Under the pieces are notes generated by a model that was not told the DNA's origin, did no database searches, and was given only the letters and a program-made list of their open reading frames with translations. A DNA stretch of 64,000 bases from Mugil cephalus. Its lineage: Eukaryota > Chordata > Actinopteri > Mugiliformes > Mugilidae. The translations under genes were made by a program, and so were the position numbers. Shown here in pieces: positions 26,881 to 49,100 of the stretch. Position 1 is the first letter of the stretch. Each line of letters begins with the position of its first letter. The stretch spans positions 6,934,616 through 6,998,615 of the forward strand of contig NC_061774.1 of assembly GCF_022458985.1 (NCBI RefSeq), in the 5' to 3' direction.

Positions 26881-28790
26881 CTCCTTAAGGGAGAAAAATG
26901 TTTAAATCCTCTCAGTAAATGATTAGAGCTGCTGTTAGTGAAATAACACTTGTGATCCTGGGGGGGGGCTGAGAACGCATAAATAACATTGTGCAGGGGA
27001 CACACCCTGGCTCACTGTTAAAGCTACAACCACCAACACATCAGAGAGAGAAAAGAGCTGCAGAGATGTGTGGGACTGGACAGTGTATGAGTACAACACT
27101 TCTTTGAGACTTGTTATGTTACCATGCATTATTTTTATAATCAGTTGTCATGTTTCCTGTGTTTTTCGTGTCTATCTTTATTTTTATGGTATGATTTTTA
27201 ACAGGACAACAGTAGCTTTTTGAACCAATCACAAGTACACAAGTTGTGGTTGAGTAAATGCTGCATTATTTAATATGTCATTTTCTTCTGGTTTCATTAA
27301 TAAAAGTCATTATAGGATTTGACCAACACATTCAGGTGAACCCACCAACTTCTTCTTTTTTAACTGTCTTTTTTTTTTTTTTTAACTGTGTTCCAACTTT
27401 GATTACCACTTAGAGTGATTCTGACAGCCTCACCTTGTTGGTTGTTGTTGTTATTGTTCTTTTTGTTTTTTGTGCTCCTTTTGTAAAATATATATGTAGC
27501 ATATTTGGAATGGAATATTTGGTAGGGCATCTAGGGTGCCTCTTCTCAAATCACAGAGAAGGTATATTAAATATTAAACAGTTTTATACACACTGTGTAC
27601 ATCACCCTACAGTTTAAATCATAATTTTACATATTCATATTATTTTGTTCAATTTTAACTGGCTTCACATCAATAGTGCAAATGCTCCAATTACATGGTA
27701 AACCAAAACATCCTAGTGTACCCCATATGTAATTAATTAAAAAAACTATCAATATATGTAGTACGTAAAATCTGAAACAATATATGCAGAAAATATAATA
27801 AAAGAATACATAAATTATGCTAATCTACTTCCTTGTTAGTGCTGAATATAAATATATCATAAAGCTACAGCTGAGTTAACTTACACTTTAAAAAGAGGGA
27901 GCTGGCCCAACATTAATAAAGGTGCCAGTCAGACTAAATTAAAACTAATTACTGAGCTTCCATGGGGCTGATAGGCATATTAGTGTCTTCATCAAATAAA
28001 AATGAATTGGTGACATTTTGCAAATGTTTCAAATTTGGCAGTAATCAGCACTCATAAACGTAAGCTCACATGATAATGTCCGTTGCAGCTCTGTCGCTTG
28101 GCTCTAAATTTTTAGGACAGAAATTAGTTCAATTAATAATTCTCTGTATCTCTCCATATTACCTGCATCTCTAGACAATAGCATCAAATAAAGGTGAACA
28201 CTTCAGGAAATTTAATTAAATCTTTAATTAAATAAACATTTTAGTTTACGATGTATGTGATTATAAACAGAAAGAACACAATTATTAGGAAGCACATTGG
28301 TACTTTTATTGATATTGTAGCAGTCAGAAAATGACTGATTGCAATTATGCTGAAATGAAATCTTTCCCTTGTATAACTGATCACTGTCTTATGTATTATG
28401 AGAGTGGTCTCAATCTTCTCATTTACCTCCACACCCGGTAATAACGGTCTCTCGGGAAATGTTGAACAATTCTTTTAAAGATTAAAACACAGAGAAACAC
28501 CCACCTCATGTCTGTCATGTCAGTGATTCCTTGGTCAAGGAGTGCAGCTTTACCAATAGGTAGAAAGTTGCTGTGTGCAAATAAAATCATTTACCATTTG
28601 AGGTTATCATAAGGTTAGAGCCTGTTTGTTAACCCTTTAACATTCTGCTTTTTAAATGCTGCACGATGTGACATGTAATTTCTTTCTGATTTCCTTGTTA
28701 TCAGTATCCGGTGCGCAACTATAACATCAACTAAAGTATCCAGTTATTCATTTGTATTTTATTTGGTCAAACCTGTCGAGTCCATCATAA
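26881..28790. other. Intergenic, no gene seen
   Basis: AT-rich DNA with homopolymer runs (for example T at 27369-27384). No exon, RNA gene or recognisable transposon was found. Confidence 0.6.
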
Positions 28791-28794
28791 TCTT

Positions 28795-28926
28795 CATCAT
28801 CGACATCATCATCATCATCGTCGTCGTCCTCCTCCGTCAATGACGTCGTCACATTAGAACGAAACCAAAGGAAATGTTTTGTCTTCGATTTGCTGCGATG
28901 ACGTCACGGTCTAAACCTCTTATATT
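28795..28926 (+). promoter_or_regulatory. CRE plus TATA promoter-like region of the intronless coiled-coil locus
   Basis: A short ATC/GTC microsatellite (about 28795-28828) is followed by TGACGTCG (28841-28848), a perfect palindromic CRE TGACGTCA (28899-28906), then TATATT (28921-28926). This order and spacing would place a start site near 28950, about 185 bases before the first usable ATG at 29134. CRE plus TATA with no introns is a pattern known from CREM-driven spermatid genes. Applying it here is inference. Confidence 0.5.
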
Positions 28927-29133
28927 CAGAGCAGAAATCTGTCAGAACTACTTCGCTACGATAAGATATAGATCGACGCTGCATAGACTACTGTCAACAG
29001 ACCCCCGTGAATCAAACACCGTTCGATACTCTGAACAACCGTTCACACATATAGTTAATCACTGACAACAAGTGCCACCTACAGGGCATAACTGTCAACT
29101 ACATTTTCATACGACTGATAATCCTGATCAGCT

Positions 29134-29403
29134 ATGTACTCACATCAGGCATCGAGACGAGCACAGGCTCGCACCCCCCAGCATCGCCATCCCCAGGGTG
29201 CCATGCAACCCACAGGAGTGCCCCCCAGTTCAGATATGCACTCCCATCAGGCATCGCGCAGAGCACAGACTCGCGCCCCCCAGCATGGCCATCCCCAGGG
29301 TGCCATGCAACCTACAGGAGTGCCCCCCAGCTCAGATATGCACTCGCAACAGGGATCGCGCAGAGCACAGACTCGCGCCCCCCAGCATCCCAGGCCATGG
29401 CAT
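29134..29403 (+). repeat. 102-bp tandem coding repeats
   Basis: Units start at 29134, 29236 and 29338, the third being partial. The first two differ at only a few residues, implying recent duplication or homogenisation. Because 102 is a multiple of three, a second frame (29072-29590) also stays open by chance. Confidence 0.9.
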
Positions 29404-30491
29404 GACATACAATATGCACAGACGGGTCATGGCTCAAATGTGCTCAGGGTCAGAGAAGAACTTCATTTTGCTAGGAAGGACCTTCGGACAATGTCCTCTG
29501 CAATTGACTCCATGGCGGATCTCGCTAACGAACAGGAGAGAACAAACATGCAGCTGGAAATCAACAATCGCTGCTTACAGGGCAAGCTAGGGCAAAAGCT
29601 GTATATCGCCAACCAGAAAATCACTGAGTTGGAAAAAGCTTTGGAAACCGCAAGGATAGATGAGCAGAGAATATAATGAGAGAAGAGCAAATCTCCTCAC
29701 TCCGTGCTGAAATACAGGTGACACAGAGAGGAGAAATCTTCTGGATGAAAACCTGTGACCAGATGAAGACTGGCTTTGAGAATGAGCTGAAAAAGCTCAA
29801 ATCAACATACGACGCCCAGCGCAGCTCTGACCTGCAGCAAATGCAAACTGAATATCAGAAGAAGGTGAACCAGCTGCAGGATCAGATCACCGAGAAAGAC
29901 AACTTGATTAACACTGTAAGAAGTGACCATTTGGCCATTTCATCTGAGCGCAGCCTCAAACAAGTTGAACTAGATCAGAGCATCAACAAATGCCAGGCTC
30001 TGGAGGAGAAGTTTAAGGAGGATCTGGCTGAGAGAGAAGAAACCTCAAAGACAAGACTGAAAGAGATGGAGAAGCTGTGGATGGAGAAAGAAGAAGCCCT
30101 GAAGAAGGCGGCCAGCAAAGCTGAAGAACACCTAAAGCTTGTGATCATTGAAAATATCTGCCTTCAAGAGCTCACCCTTCAAAATAAAAAGAAAACCAAG
30201 AAAGAGAAGAAGTAGAAGGGCCTCACAAGTTAAAACAAGCAAAACAGCAGCACTGAAGACAATGAGGCCACAGAGTCTCCACCACAGGACACCAAAAGAG
30301 ACAAGAAACACAGCTTCTGGAGAAAACAACCAAAGGCCAGTGATGTTGAAGCTGTTGCGTCTGTGTCTCAGGAAGAACAGGGAGATGACAGAAAGAAGAA
30401 ACATCACTGCTTCTGGTGCAGGGCTCGAAAGATGATGAGCCGCCACAGTGACACCACAGTGACAGAAGGTCCTTCTTCTCCAGAACCGTGA
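29134..30491 (+). pseudogene. Intronless coiled-coil protein locus of unknown family, frame disrupted
   Basis: I do not recognise this protein. Segment A (29134-29676, 180 codons) begins at the first ATG after an in-frame stop at 29125. It holds two full 34-residue repeats and a partial third (HQASRRAQ...PQGAMQPTGVPPSSDM), then a helical region from about 29440. Segment B (29676-30215) is a long heptad-rich coiled coil (QLQDQITEKDNLINTVRSD, KLWMEKEEALKKAASKAEEH). B continues A in another frame; removing one TA at the ATATA junction (29671-29675) would fuse them. After the TAG at 30213 the same frame stays coding-like (KQNSSTEDNEATESPPQDT, then two KKH-x-FW-like motifs) to a TGA at 30489-30491. 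It is interrupted only by that TAG and a TAA at 30231, each one C-to-T change from a Gln codon. An A-rich stretch with AATAAA follows at 30583-30612. This could be a decaying gene or retrocopy, or a truncated functional form. Confidence 0.6.
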
Positions 30492-30582
30492 TACATCCTC
30501 CGACACCAACCCTAACTCCTCCTCACCCCTACCCCACCTCTAACCCTCTACCCTCTACCTCTTCACAGAAATTTCCACCCCA

Positions 30583-30612
30583 ATAAAAATAATAAATAAA
30601 TAAAAATAAAAA
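30583..30612 (+). terminator. Poly(A) signal / A-rich tail of the coiled-coil locus
   Basis: AATAAAA-type repeats follow the last stop by about 90 bases. They could be a run of polyadenylation signals or a degenerated retrocopy poly(A) tail. Confidence 0.45.
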
Positions 30613-30619
30613 CATTAAC

Positions 30620-32010
30620 ATGAGCCTCAGTGAGAGTGTTTATTCATGCTAAAGTATCAAGTATGAATTAAACTGCAGACATAAACTTTAATTGGTCTTA
30701 ATGATGATTTTACAAAGTGAACTGACACAGTTTTATAAACCAGGATATTAAGGTTTCTGTGTTTCATTCTGTCACATTAAAAAGTTGCAAATGATTCAGA
30801 AACAGTTTAGTGAACCATGAATTTGTCTATTTCATGTTGCCTCATTTAAAACCACTATGCGAATATTATAAATCACTACCATAAGTGATTTCCTGCTTGC
30901 CTGCAGAAAAGAGTAAACCCAAACATGTGCTTCAGTTTAAATTAACTTTAATCTGAAAACATAATCACAAGTGAACCACACAGAGTATTTCATATTTTAT
31001 AAGTTATACAGTAAGTTATTTAATCTAAATCTCAGTAAACAGTTTGGAAGACACATATTATTTATTACTGAGATGAAACGCAGCATCAGAAGAAAATCCT
31101 GAAGATTACTTCCATCATTTCAGGGCAACCTATGTTTAGAAATGTCAGATTGCTGCCGTTAATGAAACAGTAATAGTAGTATGGAAACAAACATTTGCAG
31201 AATACTAAAAATGTCAATTTCTGCAAAACACACTCGTGTCAATATACCAACAGCTTAAAGCTTTTAAGGTTTTTATTACTTATTTATCATTCCAGTTTGT
31301 GCAGTAATGTACTTCTCAAGTGCAAGTCACATTATTATTATATTTGGGTAGTATTTGGTTTCTTACGAGCTGTAGGCCTACTTGAGTCATGATATTCAAC
31401 CTTTACCTATTCTACACTTTAAGTTGGTTGTATTTTTTTGTCAACTTAATTTATTAATTAGTAATTAATTACTGGAGCTTGGTACAGTGACGGTAAATGT
31501 TTCTGTACATTTGATATATTCTGTTTTTATTATACTAACTAGTGTGTTTCAGGGTTCTGATGAGAATTTAAAAGGGAGGAGGTGGAGGTAATATTGGTGT
31601 GTAATTACTCCATTTCTTACTGTTATTTTCTTTACAGTAACCCTTTGTCTACTGTGATTTTGTCTCGTGGACAAAGTTTTACTGTAAAGTCTACATCATT
31701 TTAACACTGTAAAAATCAAACAGTGACATTACTGTGTTTACTACTACTGTAGATTTCACAGCCATTTCTTGCAACGTAGGAAAATACTGTGTGTGGCTTG
31801 GGGCAGTTTGTAAGTTGACAACGTATATAGTAAAGGCTAAACTTGATTCCTACCTGCAGGAATTTTCTATCTATCATGGCAATGTCCTTGTATGTATTAT
31901 TTCCAGACACGTGCCAAACTGATGTAACGGTTTTGTGTGTTTGAGGAGGTTATTAAAGGATACTTTAGCTGACTAGTTTCCAAAAGACAAACAGAATGAT
32001 TTGGCATTTT
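30620..32010. other. Intergenic; contains an ACTGTAAAA-type MITE-like stretch
   Basis: There is no gene. At about 31640-31760 there are several ACTGTAAA/TTTACAGT words in both orientations, resembling the element at 25262-25450. The rest is unremarkable AT-rich DNA. Confidence 0.5.
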
Positions 32011-32011
32011 G

Positions 32012-32017
32012 TTTATT
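32012..32017 (-). terminator. timm8a poly(A) signal candidate
   Basis: AATAAA on the minus strand, about 525 bases after the timm8a stop codon. Confidence 0.4.
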
Positions 32018-32539
32018 GCATATGTACAGTCCAAAACCAAACAACCAAACAAGATGACATTATTAGGTCTTTTAAATTGCACCAGTGTGTGAAGTATGAA
32101 GTCCTTTCAAAGTCCTTCAAAGTCCTGTCAAAAACAGCCGGCAAGTTGAGAGTCCCAGAAGTGATGGTGTTTTCGCAGTCTCCTACACACACCCACAAGT
32201 TCCAGCATTGCATGTTAACACTTTCAAACTCAGTTTTAGTTTGAGTATGCAACTTATTTTTGGTGAATGACCTGACAAACCAACATAAAGTCACTGCTAG
32301 CGAGAGACCACAGTCTAAGCATTGATATTCCAGCTGGGGACAATAAAATCCTTAAACATGAGTTCATACATGGTGTTAATCTCAGACAATTCTATCAGAT
32401 TTAACACTTGATGTTCCTTCTCCAAGTAGACTGAACGGGTCTTCAACATACTGTACAGGCAGCTATGTCAGGACCAAATGCCTCTTCTCACAGCAGTGGC
32501 CGTGCACATGTGCCTTGTCAGTCTGCCCACAGACAGTTT

Positions 32540-33616
32540 TTAGTCCAACATGGACTCGGAGAATGACCCTTTGCTCCTTTGAGTCTGTTCCAGTCTGTTT
32601 AGGATGAACTGGCTGGTGTCAATAAATCGCTCCACGCAGTTAACGAAGCACGCTTCTGTCCTGGAGTCCAGCTTTGGCCCAGGTTTATCCATACATTTCT
32701 CCTGGAGACAGACAGAACACAGAAGAGACGCAATGGTTTATACAAAGTAGGCATGATGCGGCACAATAGTTCGTCTTTTAAAATCGTGACAACTTTGTAA
32801 TTAAAGCAAATACTGCTAATGAAGGTACGTAGACTTGACCTAGCTGTGACCTCATCACGCTGTACGTAACTTTAGAATTTGGTCATGTAACGTTCCACAC
32901 ACAAACATGAGAGCGAAGCTAAAACTGTAATTTTCCCGAGTTATTCTTCATCAGGACGCATCTTCAACTCTATTTTCGTGTTGTCGCGTGTGTCTACTTT
33001 CTGTCTGGTATGACTATTTTTTTACCATTAAGGGGAGAATCGACGTTTAAATCCATCATTTCCACACAGCGGTGCTTCACTTTTGCTCCTTCAGAGCTCT
33101 AGCTACGACAGGCCGGCGGAGCCACCATAGCGGTTTAAGGAAAAATTAGATGTAAACGTTCATTTTGAAAATACATTCGCATTGCGGAACGAGAGTAAGA
33201 AGATTTTGCATTGCGAATAGATATAGAAGCATCCAACCCATGACCGAATAACGGGTAAATGTACGAGTTTTATTTGTCGCATCGTGTTAGCGCGAGGAAC
33301 GCCGGGGATAACAAGAGTGACAAGCGGAGTTAACAGATGAAGATAAGTTTATACATTTAGGTTTCATGGTTTGGCCACAGCAAATAAAACACTAATCTGC
33401 AACTTTTACATCAATATAAGACAAACGGGCGACCACTCATCAACTGCAGACATACATTTATATAGCAAACACAGAGCTGTACAGTTAGCTTAAAGCTGAT
33501 CTTACCCAGCAAACCTCAGTCATTTGATGCACCAGCTGCTGAAACCTTTGTTTTTGAGACTCGATTTCGATAAAATGTTGAAGCTGAGGGTCAGCTGTCG
33601 CTCCCTGGCCGTCCAT
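32540..33616 (-). CDS. timm8a: Mitochondrial import chaperone TIM8A
   Basis: Small intermembrane-space chaperone that, as a complex with TIM13, escorts hydrophobic precursors to the TIM22 machinery. Two exons on the minus strand, 33506-33616 and 32540-32701, give 90 residues (human TIMM8A has 97). The twin CX3C signature is complete: CWEKC spans the splice junction and CFVNC lies in exon 2. These cysteines form the two intramolecular disulphides. Flanking sequence ([54 protein letters not shown]) is nearly identical to the human protein. It matches TIMM8A better than TIMM8B, and the N-terminus is shorter than in human. It lies immediately downstream of btk on the same strand, as in human. An inverted CCAAT box lies at 33732-33736. 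Confidence 0.96.
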
Positions 33617-34131
33617 AGTGGATAAAAAGGGACAATGCTTGCTGTATGTATGTATTTATCAGCGCTTGAAGGGTTTATTGCTGACCTTCACGTGTGTGTG
33701 TGGGAACGACGAGAAACAGGAAGTGGTTCAGCCAATCACGGAGCGCGTTTTGTGACGACACTCGTCATCATGCAAACGTAAACCTTTATAACATCCACGT
33801 CCAGAGTATATGTACAGTATGATACAATCAATGGTATGGAGTCCACTTAATAGTGTCCATTTAATGGCATATTTTAAAATTAATCAAATAAACCCACTTC
33901 CATCTCATACAAGCGTATTGCTCGTACCTCAAAAGAGTTCATATTTGTTTATCACAGAACAGCAAGAGGTCAATTAGACAAAATTGACAGTCATTTGATT
34001 TTCACGTGATATTTTAGTCACTTCATAGCCCAGCATACTTGGCTTTTATTTGTGCAATACATATGCGCTTACAAAGCTTGTTAAACAGGCAAATGTGTCT
34101 ACATTACAGAATACAGTAAAACAGATACATT

Positions 34132-34137
34132 TTTATT
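34132..34137 (-). terminator. btk poly(A) signal candidate
   Basis: AATAAA on the minus strand, about 250 bases after the btk stop codon. Confidence 0.4.
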
Positions 34138-34385
34138 CCAACGAACTAAACTAAAATATACACATTTCAAATGTTGTACAGCCATTCGTCCGCTACCGTG
34201 ATTGTAAGGTTCGTCTAATCAGAGAGTAATAGTGACATTAACTTTACACAAATTCACAGTACAGAGGACACTGGAGTGGTTGTAAAGCCCCGCGTTGAAG
34301 GTGTTTTAATGATCCAGGGACATATGGAGATGCTATTCTTTTGAGGACACAGCGAACTGTTTGTCTCTGTGTCATTGGATTGGTT

Positions 34386-42570
<8,185 letters not shown>

Positions 42571-42660
42571 CCAGGCGCCCGAAAAAGCCAAGCATCAGAT
42601 CAGACAGACAAGTGCAGAGGCTTCAAGCGGTGGAATGAACCTTTGCTTCAGTCGCTTGCT
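42571..42660 (-). other. Probable non-coding first exon of btk
   Basis: The 3' edge is set by a consensus donor. The 5' edge is a guess because no start-site element fixes it. Human BTK likewise has a non-coding first exon with its ATG in exon 2. Confidence 0.4.
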
Positions 42661-42730
42661 TTCCATAAAATGTGTAGCTAGTCTGTGATGCAAGAAACTT
42701 AAACACACCCACACAGAGGAATCGGCTTTA

Positions 42731-42755
42731 CTTACTTCCCCTTTTTCTTCCTGCT
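42731..42755 (-). promoter_or_regulatory. ETS/PU.1-like sites upstream of btk exon 1
   Basis: Read on the minus strand, the sequence contains aggaagaaaaaggggaagta: two GGAA cores, one in an A-rich AAAAAGGGGAAGT context close to the PU.1 consensus. Mammalian BTK is known to depend on PU.1. Position and sequence fit, but binding is inference. Confidence 0.4.
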
Positions 42756-43103
42756 CATTTTCATATCAGCCCCCTGGACAGTTTTGGTGATACGTGGAAG
42801 CGGGCTAAACATTAACAGAAGACCATATTTGGATACTGTATATCGCTATATTCACAAACATCTGTATGGATGTAATTAAATTTCTGCATCTCAATTTGGG
42901 AAAATTTGTTATTTGGTCAACTATATGACTACTGCAAGGGAAAGAGATTAATAAATAAGCATGTAATTATTCTGCAGGTGGTGAAATAAAGCCTGATTAA
43001 TGTGTTTTACAAAAACTAGATTCATAATTCTGCACTCCGTAACATTATTTCATTCATATTTGAGCTTAGTTATCTGGTTTGTTCACGGCCCGGTGTCATT
43101 TTA

Positions 43104-43120
43104 GGCCGCTAGGGGGCAGT
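43104..43120 (+). promoter_or_regulatory. CTCF-like motif between btk and rpl36a
   Basis: The sequence ggccgctagggggcagt is a near-perfect CTCF core. It lies in the divergent interval, about 70 bases before the probable rpl36a start site and about 450 from the btk first exon. A YY1-like gagatggccgc follows at 43129-43139. Confidence 0.5.
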
Positions 43121-43172
43121 CAAAGGAGGAGATGGCCGCTTCACCGCTGAGGTCGGACTACTTCAAGAATTG

Positions 43173-43190
43173 CTTCCGCTTCCGTCTTCC
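43173..43190 (+). promoter_or_regulatory. TOP-like pyrimidine tract of rpl36a
   Basis: A pyrimidine-rich stretch (ttccgtcttcctctttccct) about 30 bases before the ATG fits the 5' terminal oligopyrimidine start typical of ribosomal-protein mRNAs, which are translated under mTOR control. Confidence 0.55.
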
Positions 43191-43217
43191 TCTTTCCCTC
43201 TGCATCGGGTCGCAGCC

Positions 43218-45793
<2,576 letters not shown>

Positions 45794-45826
45794 ACTGTGG
45801 TCCAATTTGAAGCTGTCACTATTTTC

Positions 45827-45832
45827 AATAAA
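45827..45832 (+). terminator. rpl36a poly(A) signal
   Basis: AATAAA 34 bases after the stop codon, giving the very short 3' UTR usual for ribosomal-protein mRNAs. Confidence 0.85.
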
Positions 45833-46104
45833 TGTATGGAAACATACTCTGGTGTCGGGTGTTTATTTTGACCTTTTTCATCATGCTTGTTTAAGTTGTT
45901 AAGGCTTTTTAACCTTTTAGCAGCAGGACAGACTCCATGTGTGCAACAATACTTTCAGCTACATTTATTCAATCTGATTAAAATTTGCAAATGCAAATTG
46001 TATGAATTATTTATTTTTACAACAGTTACAAAAGCAAAACCTTTTTTAAAAAAACACCTCAATTAAAACAATGCACATGGATAAAGTGCATAACCACCAC
46101 AGGA

Positions 46105-49100
46105 CTATAAAAACATTTGCTTGCGTTTGTCAGACGTGTCCTGCCAGTGCAGCTTGTAAAACCCCCTAAAGTCGCCGCTGATTGGAGTGATGGTCAGCAG
46201 AGCGGTGCCTGAAGGGTTGACGGACAACACAATTGTGCTCAGTTGAGTCTGAACACCCATCTCCTTGTACTGAGGGAGGATCTGTGTGACATTGCACATG
46301 GGGTCACAGATCTTCCATCCAGGAATGGCTCTGATGATGTACCCTCGAGGACCACCGATCTCCTGCCTGTTCAGCACCGCAACAGCCAGACGCTTCTTGG
46401 ACAACGGCCTCTCCCACACTTCAAAACTGTCCAACTGTGGAAAATATGGCAGTAGTTCACAACCCTTACTACACACTTTCATCATGTTTATTACAATCTC
46501 TGCCATCAAGTTTTCGGTCACATCCTGCCAACCTTATCACAAAACACTTGGCCTATCTAAACAGGAAGGACACGTAACAAATACTGACAGCTGTCACTAC
46601 AGGAGGCCATGGTGGTTCATGTCTCTGTCACCCACCTTGGCAGTTTGGTATCCCTGGATGCCCAACGAATCCTGGCTGATGTCTATGATGCGTCTGTTCT
46701 GCAGCAGCTCTTTGGAGCGAGGACAAATGTTCCTCAGATCATTAGACATGAGCAGAGGGGCAGCCATGATGGCCCATAACGCCATCTGAGACTCCTGCTG
46801 GTCATGGCTCAGGCCAAAGTTCCCAATTACGAGCTAGAGAAAATATCATAAATATGTAAATTCATTCATTATTGATACAGGGCTGAATCAACAACTGACT
46901 GCTGAGGAATGTGGTCTTCTGGCATTTAAATCAACAGGCTATAGAAAAATATATTATGGCGTTCAACATTTTAAAGGTATATATGGACATTTTAGGAAAA
47001 GCTGTACTAGATTTAGATTAACAGGAAATGGAGAAAACATTGAAATGGCTCTAAAGGTAACATCTACCTTGCTGTTGTAAAGACAAATCTTAATCTCATT
47101 AGTTTAATTTGCACATAGAGTAACGTGAGCATGGTAACCTTGTCTTTTTAGTCATTTGTGGCTCCATATTAGGTGTAGAGATGTGAAAGTGGTAGCACAT
47201 GTCTCGTATCCCTCAGCAAGAAGGGAAATAAGTGCACTAAAAAGGATTTCTTTATATGCAACCTCAAATCACTGGATCGCCATTGACTAGAAATTATAGT
47301 GAAGTAGCTCGACACTTAAAGACCCGCGTCTCTTTGCTTAGTTTAGGGTAACAGAGAAATGAGTAGAGCAGCGTACCATATCGGGGTCGTTCCAGCCCCC
47401 AGGTCCAGCAACAGGGACAATGGTGTCCTGGTGAGCAGCAGTCCAGTCCAAGATGGACTTGATAGAGCTCCACGAATCGAACACGTCATCAAAGTTGCGC
47501 CAGTGATTACACGTCTCACGGATGGCTGTGTAGTTAGGCTGGAGGAACAGAATAAGACAAGATGTATGGTCATGCAGTCAGTGTGCAGCCTTTTGGAAAA
47601 CCAGAGATGGACAATATATTTTTATTATATATTTTAAATAAGTAAGTAAGTAAGTCCTCTCTCACCTTTTGGTGAGACCATTCATACAAAGGCCACTCAC
47701 AGGAGTACAGGATACTTTTTCCAGTTTTGTTGAGTGCCTTTGACATGTTTATGTAACCTTAACCAGAAGGAAATAAGTAGTTAACTCGTACGAGGACCAG
47801 CAGAAAACATCAAGAAACACTGATAAGGAGCAGTTTAAATGACAAACAGTGCAATAAATTCAATCAGCAGACTTTAACGTGAACCAGAATTAATCAGCAA
47901 CATTGGAAGATACTTCTACTCCAAATTAAAAGCTCACCTTCTCCTAGAAAAGTCCAGTCCATGTAGCAGCCATCAAACTTGAGCAGATCCACGTCCCAGT
48001 CAGCAAAAGTCTGAGCATCTGTCTCGTAGTGACCCAGACTGCCAGGGTATCCAGCACAGGTACGTGTCCCCACATCTGCATAGATGCCCAGCTTCAGACC
48101 CTTAGAATGGACCTAAATCAGATACAACAGGTTGGAATACGTTCATTCCAGCAGCAGGTCTCTGTGCCAGTAGGTGGTGATGTTGCACAGCTGAGAACTT
48201 GATGGTACAAGAAACAACCCTCCCTTGGTTGGTGCTGCTTCCCTGTATGCATAGCTTGGGTCAGTATAAAGCTCAGAAATAACGTGCACGGCAGCTCCCT
48301 CCCAACTGAGACGATATATATGCCTACGTTATCTCCCTTGGCTCATTGTGCTGTATTTCTGCCTGTATGAAATCTGAGACTTGGGTTCCACATCTGGTCT
48401 GTTCTCCCTTCATTATGTAAATAACTGCAGGTTGGAGGTATAATGAATACATAATTCAACTGCGTAATCACTTTCACTTCTTATTCAAGAAAGAACTTTT
48501 TAACATTTGCAAACTTAGACACAATGTATGGATGATTCGAGAGCCCTGCACCCCATAGAATCACATCAGTAAGTGTGTGTGTGTTAAATATAATATAGTT
48601 TAATATTATATAACTGTGGGTAGTATTCATACCGCAGCACACAGACTGCAAGCTTTAATAAAAGCAGTCCTGTCACATATCCTCACTTTGCTCCTTCCAG
48701 CCAGTAAAATAACAGAAATTGATGCATTTCTCACTTTCCTTAAGTCTCCCTGAACCAGCTTCTTTTTGATGTCTATGTAGGGTTCATGGCGTTAATATCA
48801 GATTCAGTCTTCATTACACTTTTATACCTGCTACTCACATAGTCGGCCAGTTTCTTGATGCCCTGAGGGAATCTTTTGGGGTCTGCCTGCAGGCGGCCCT
48901 TGGCATCGCGCTGATGGGAGGGCCAGCAGTCATCGATGCAGACGTACTCGTAACCGGCCTCTTTCCAGCCTTCCTTCACCATCATATCAGCCATCTGCAT
49001 GTACAGACGCTCGCTGCCAGGGCAACAGGAGCAGACAGGCAGGCCCGATGGTACCAGTTAGATGCCAGTATCCGGTGTCATGTGCAACAGCAATATGGCA

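Noticed and set aside
29072-29590. 172-codon frame overlapping the coiled-coil locus
   Set aside because: It stays open only because the 102-bp repeat is a multiple of three; its sequence beyond the repeat is not protein-like and the other frame continues into a clear coiled coil.
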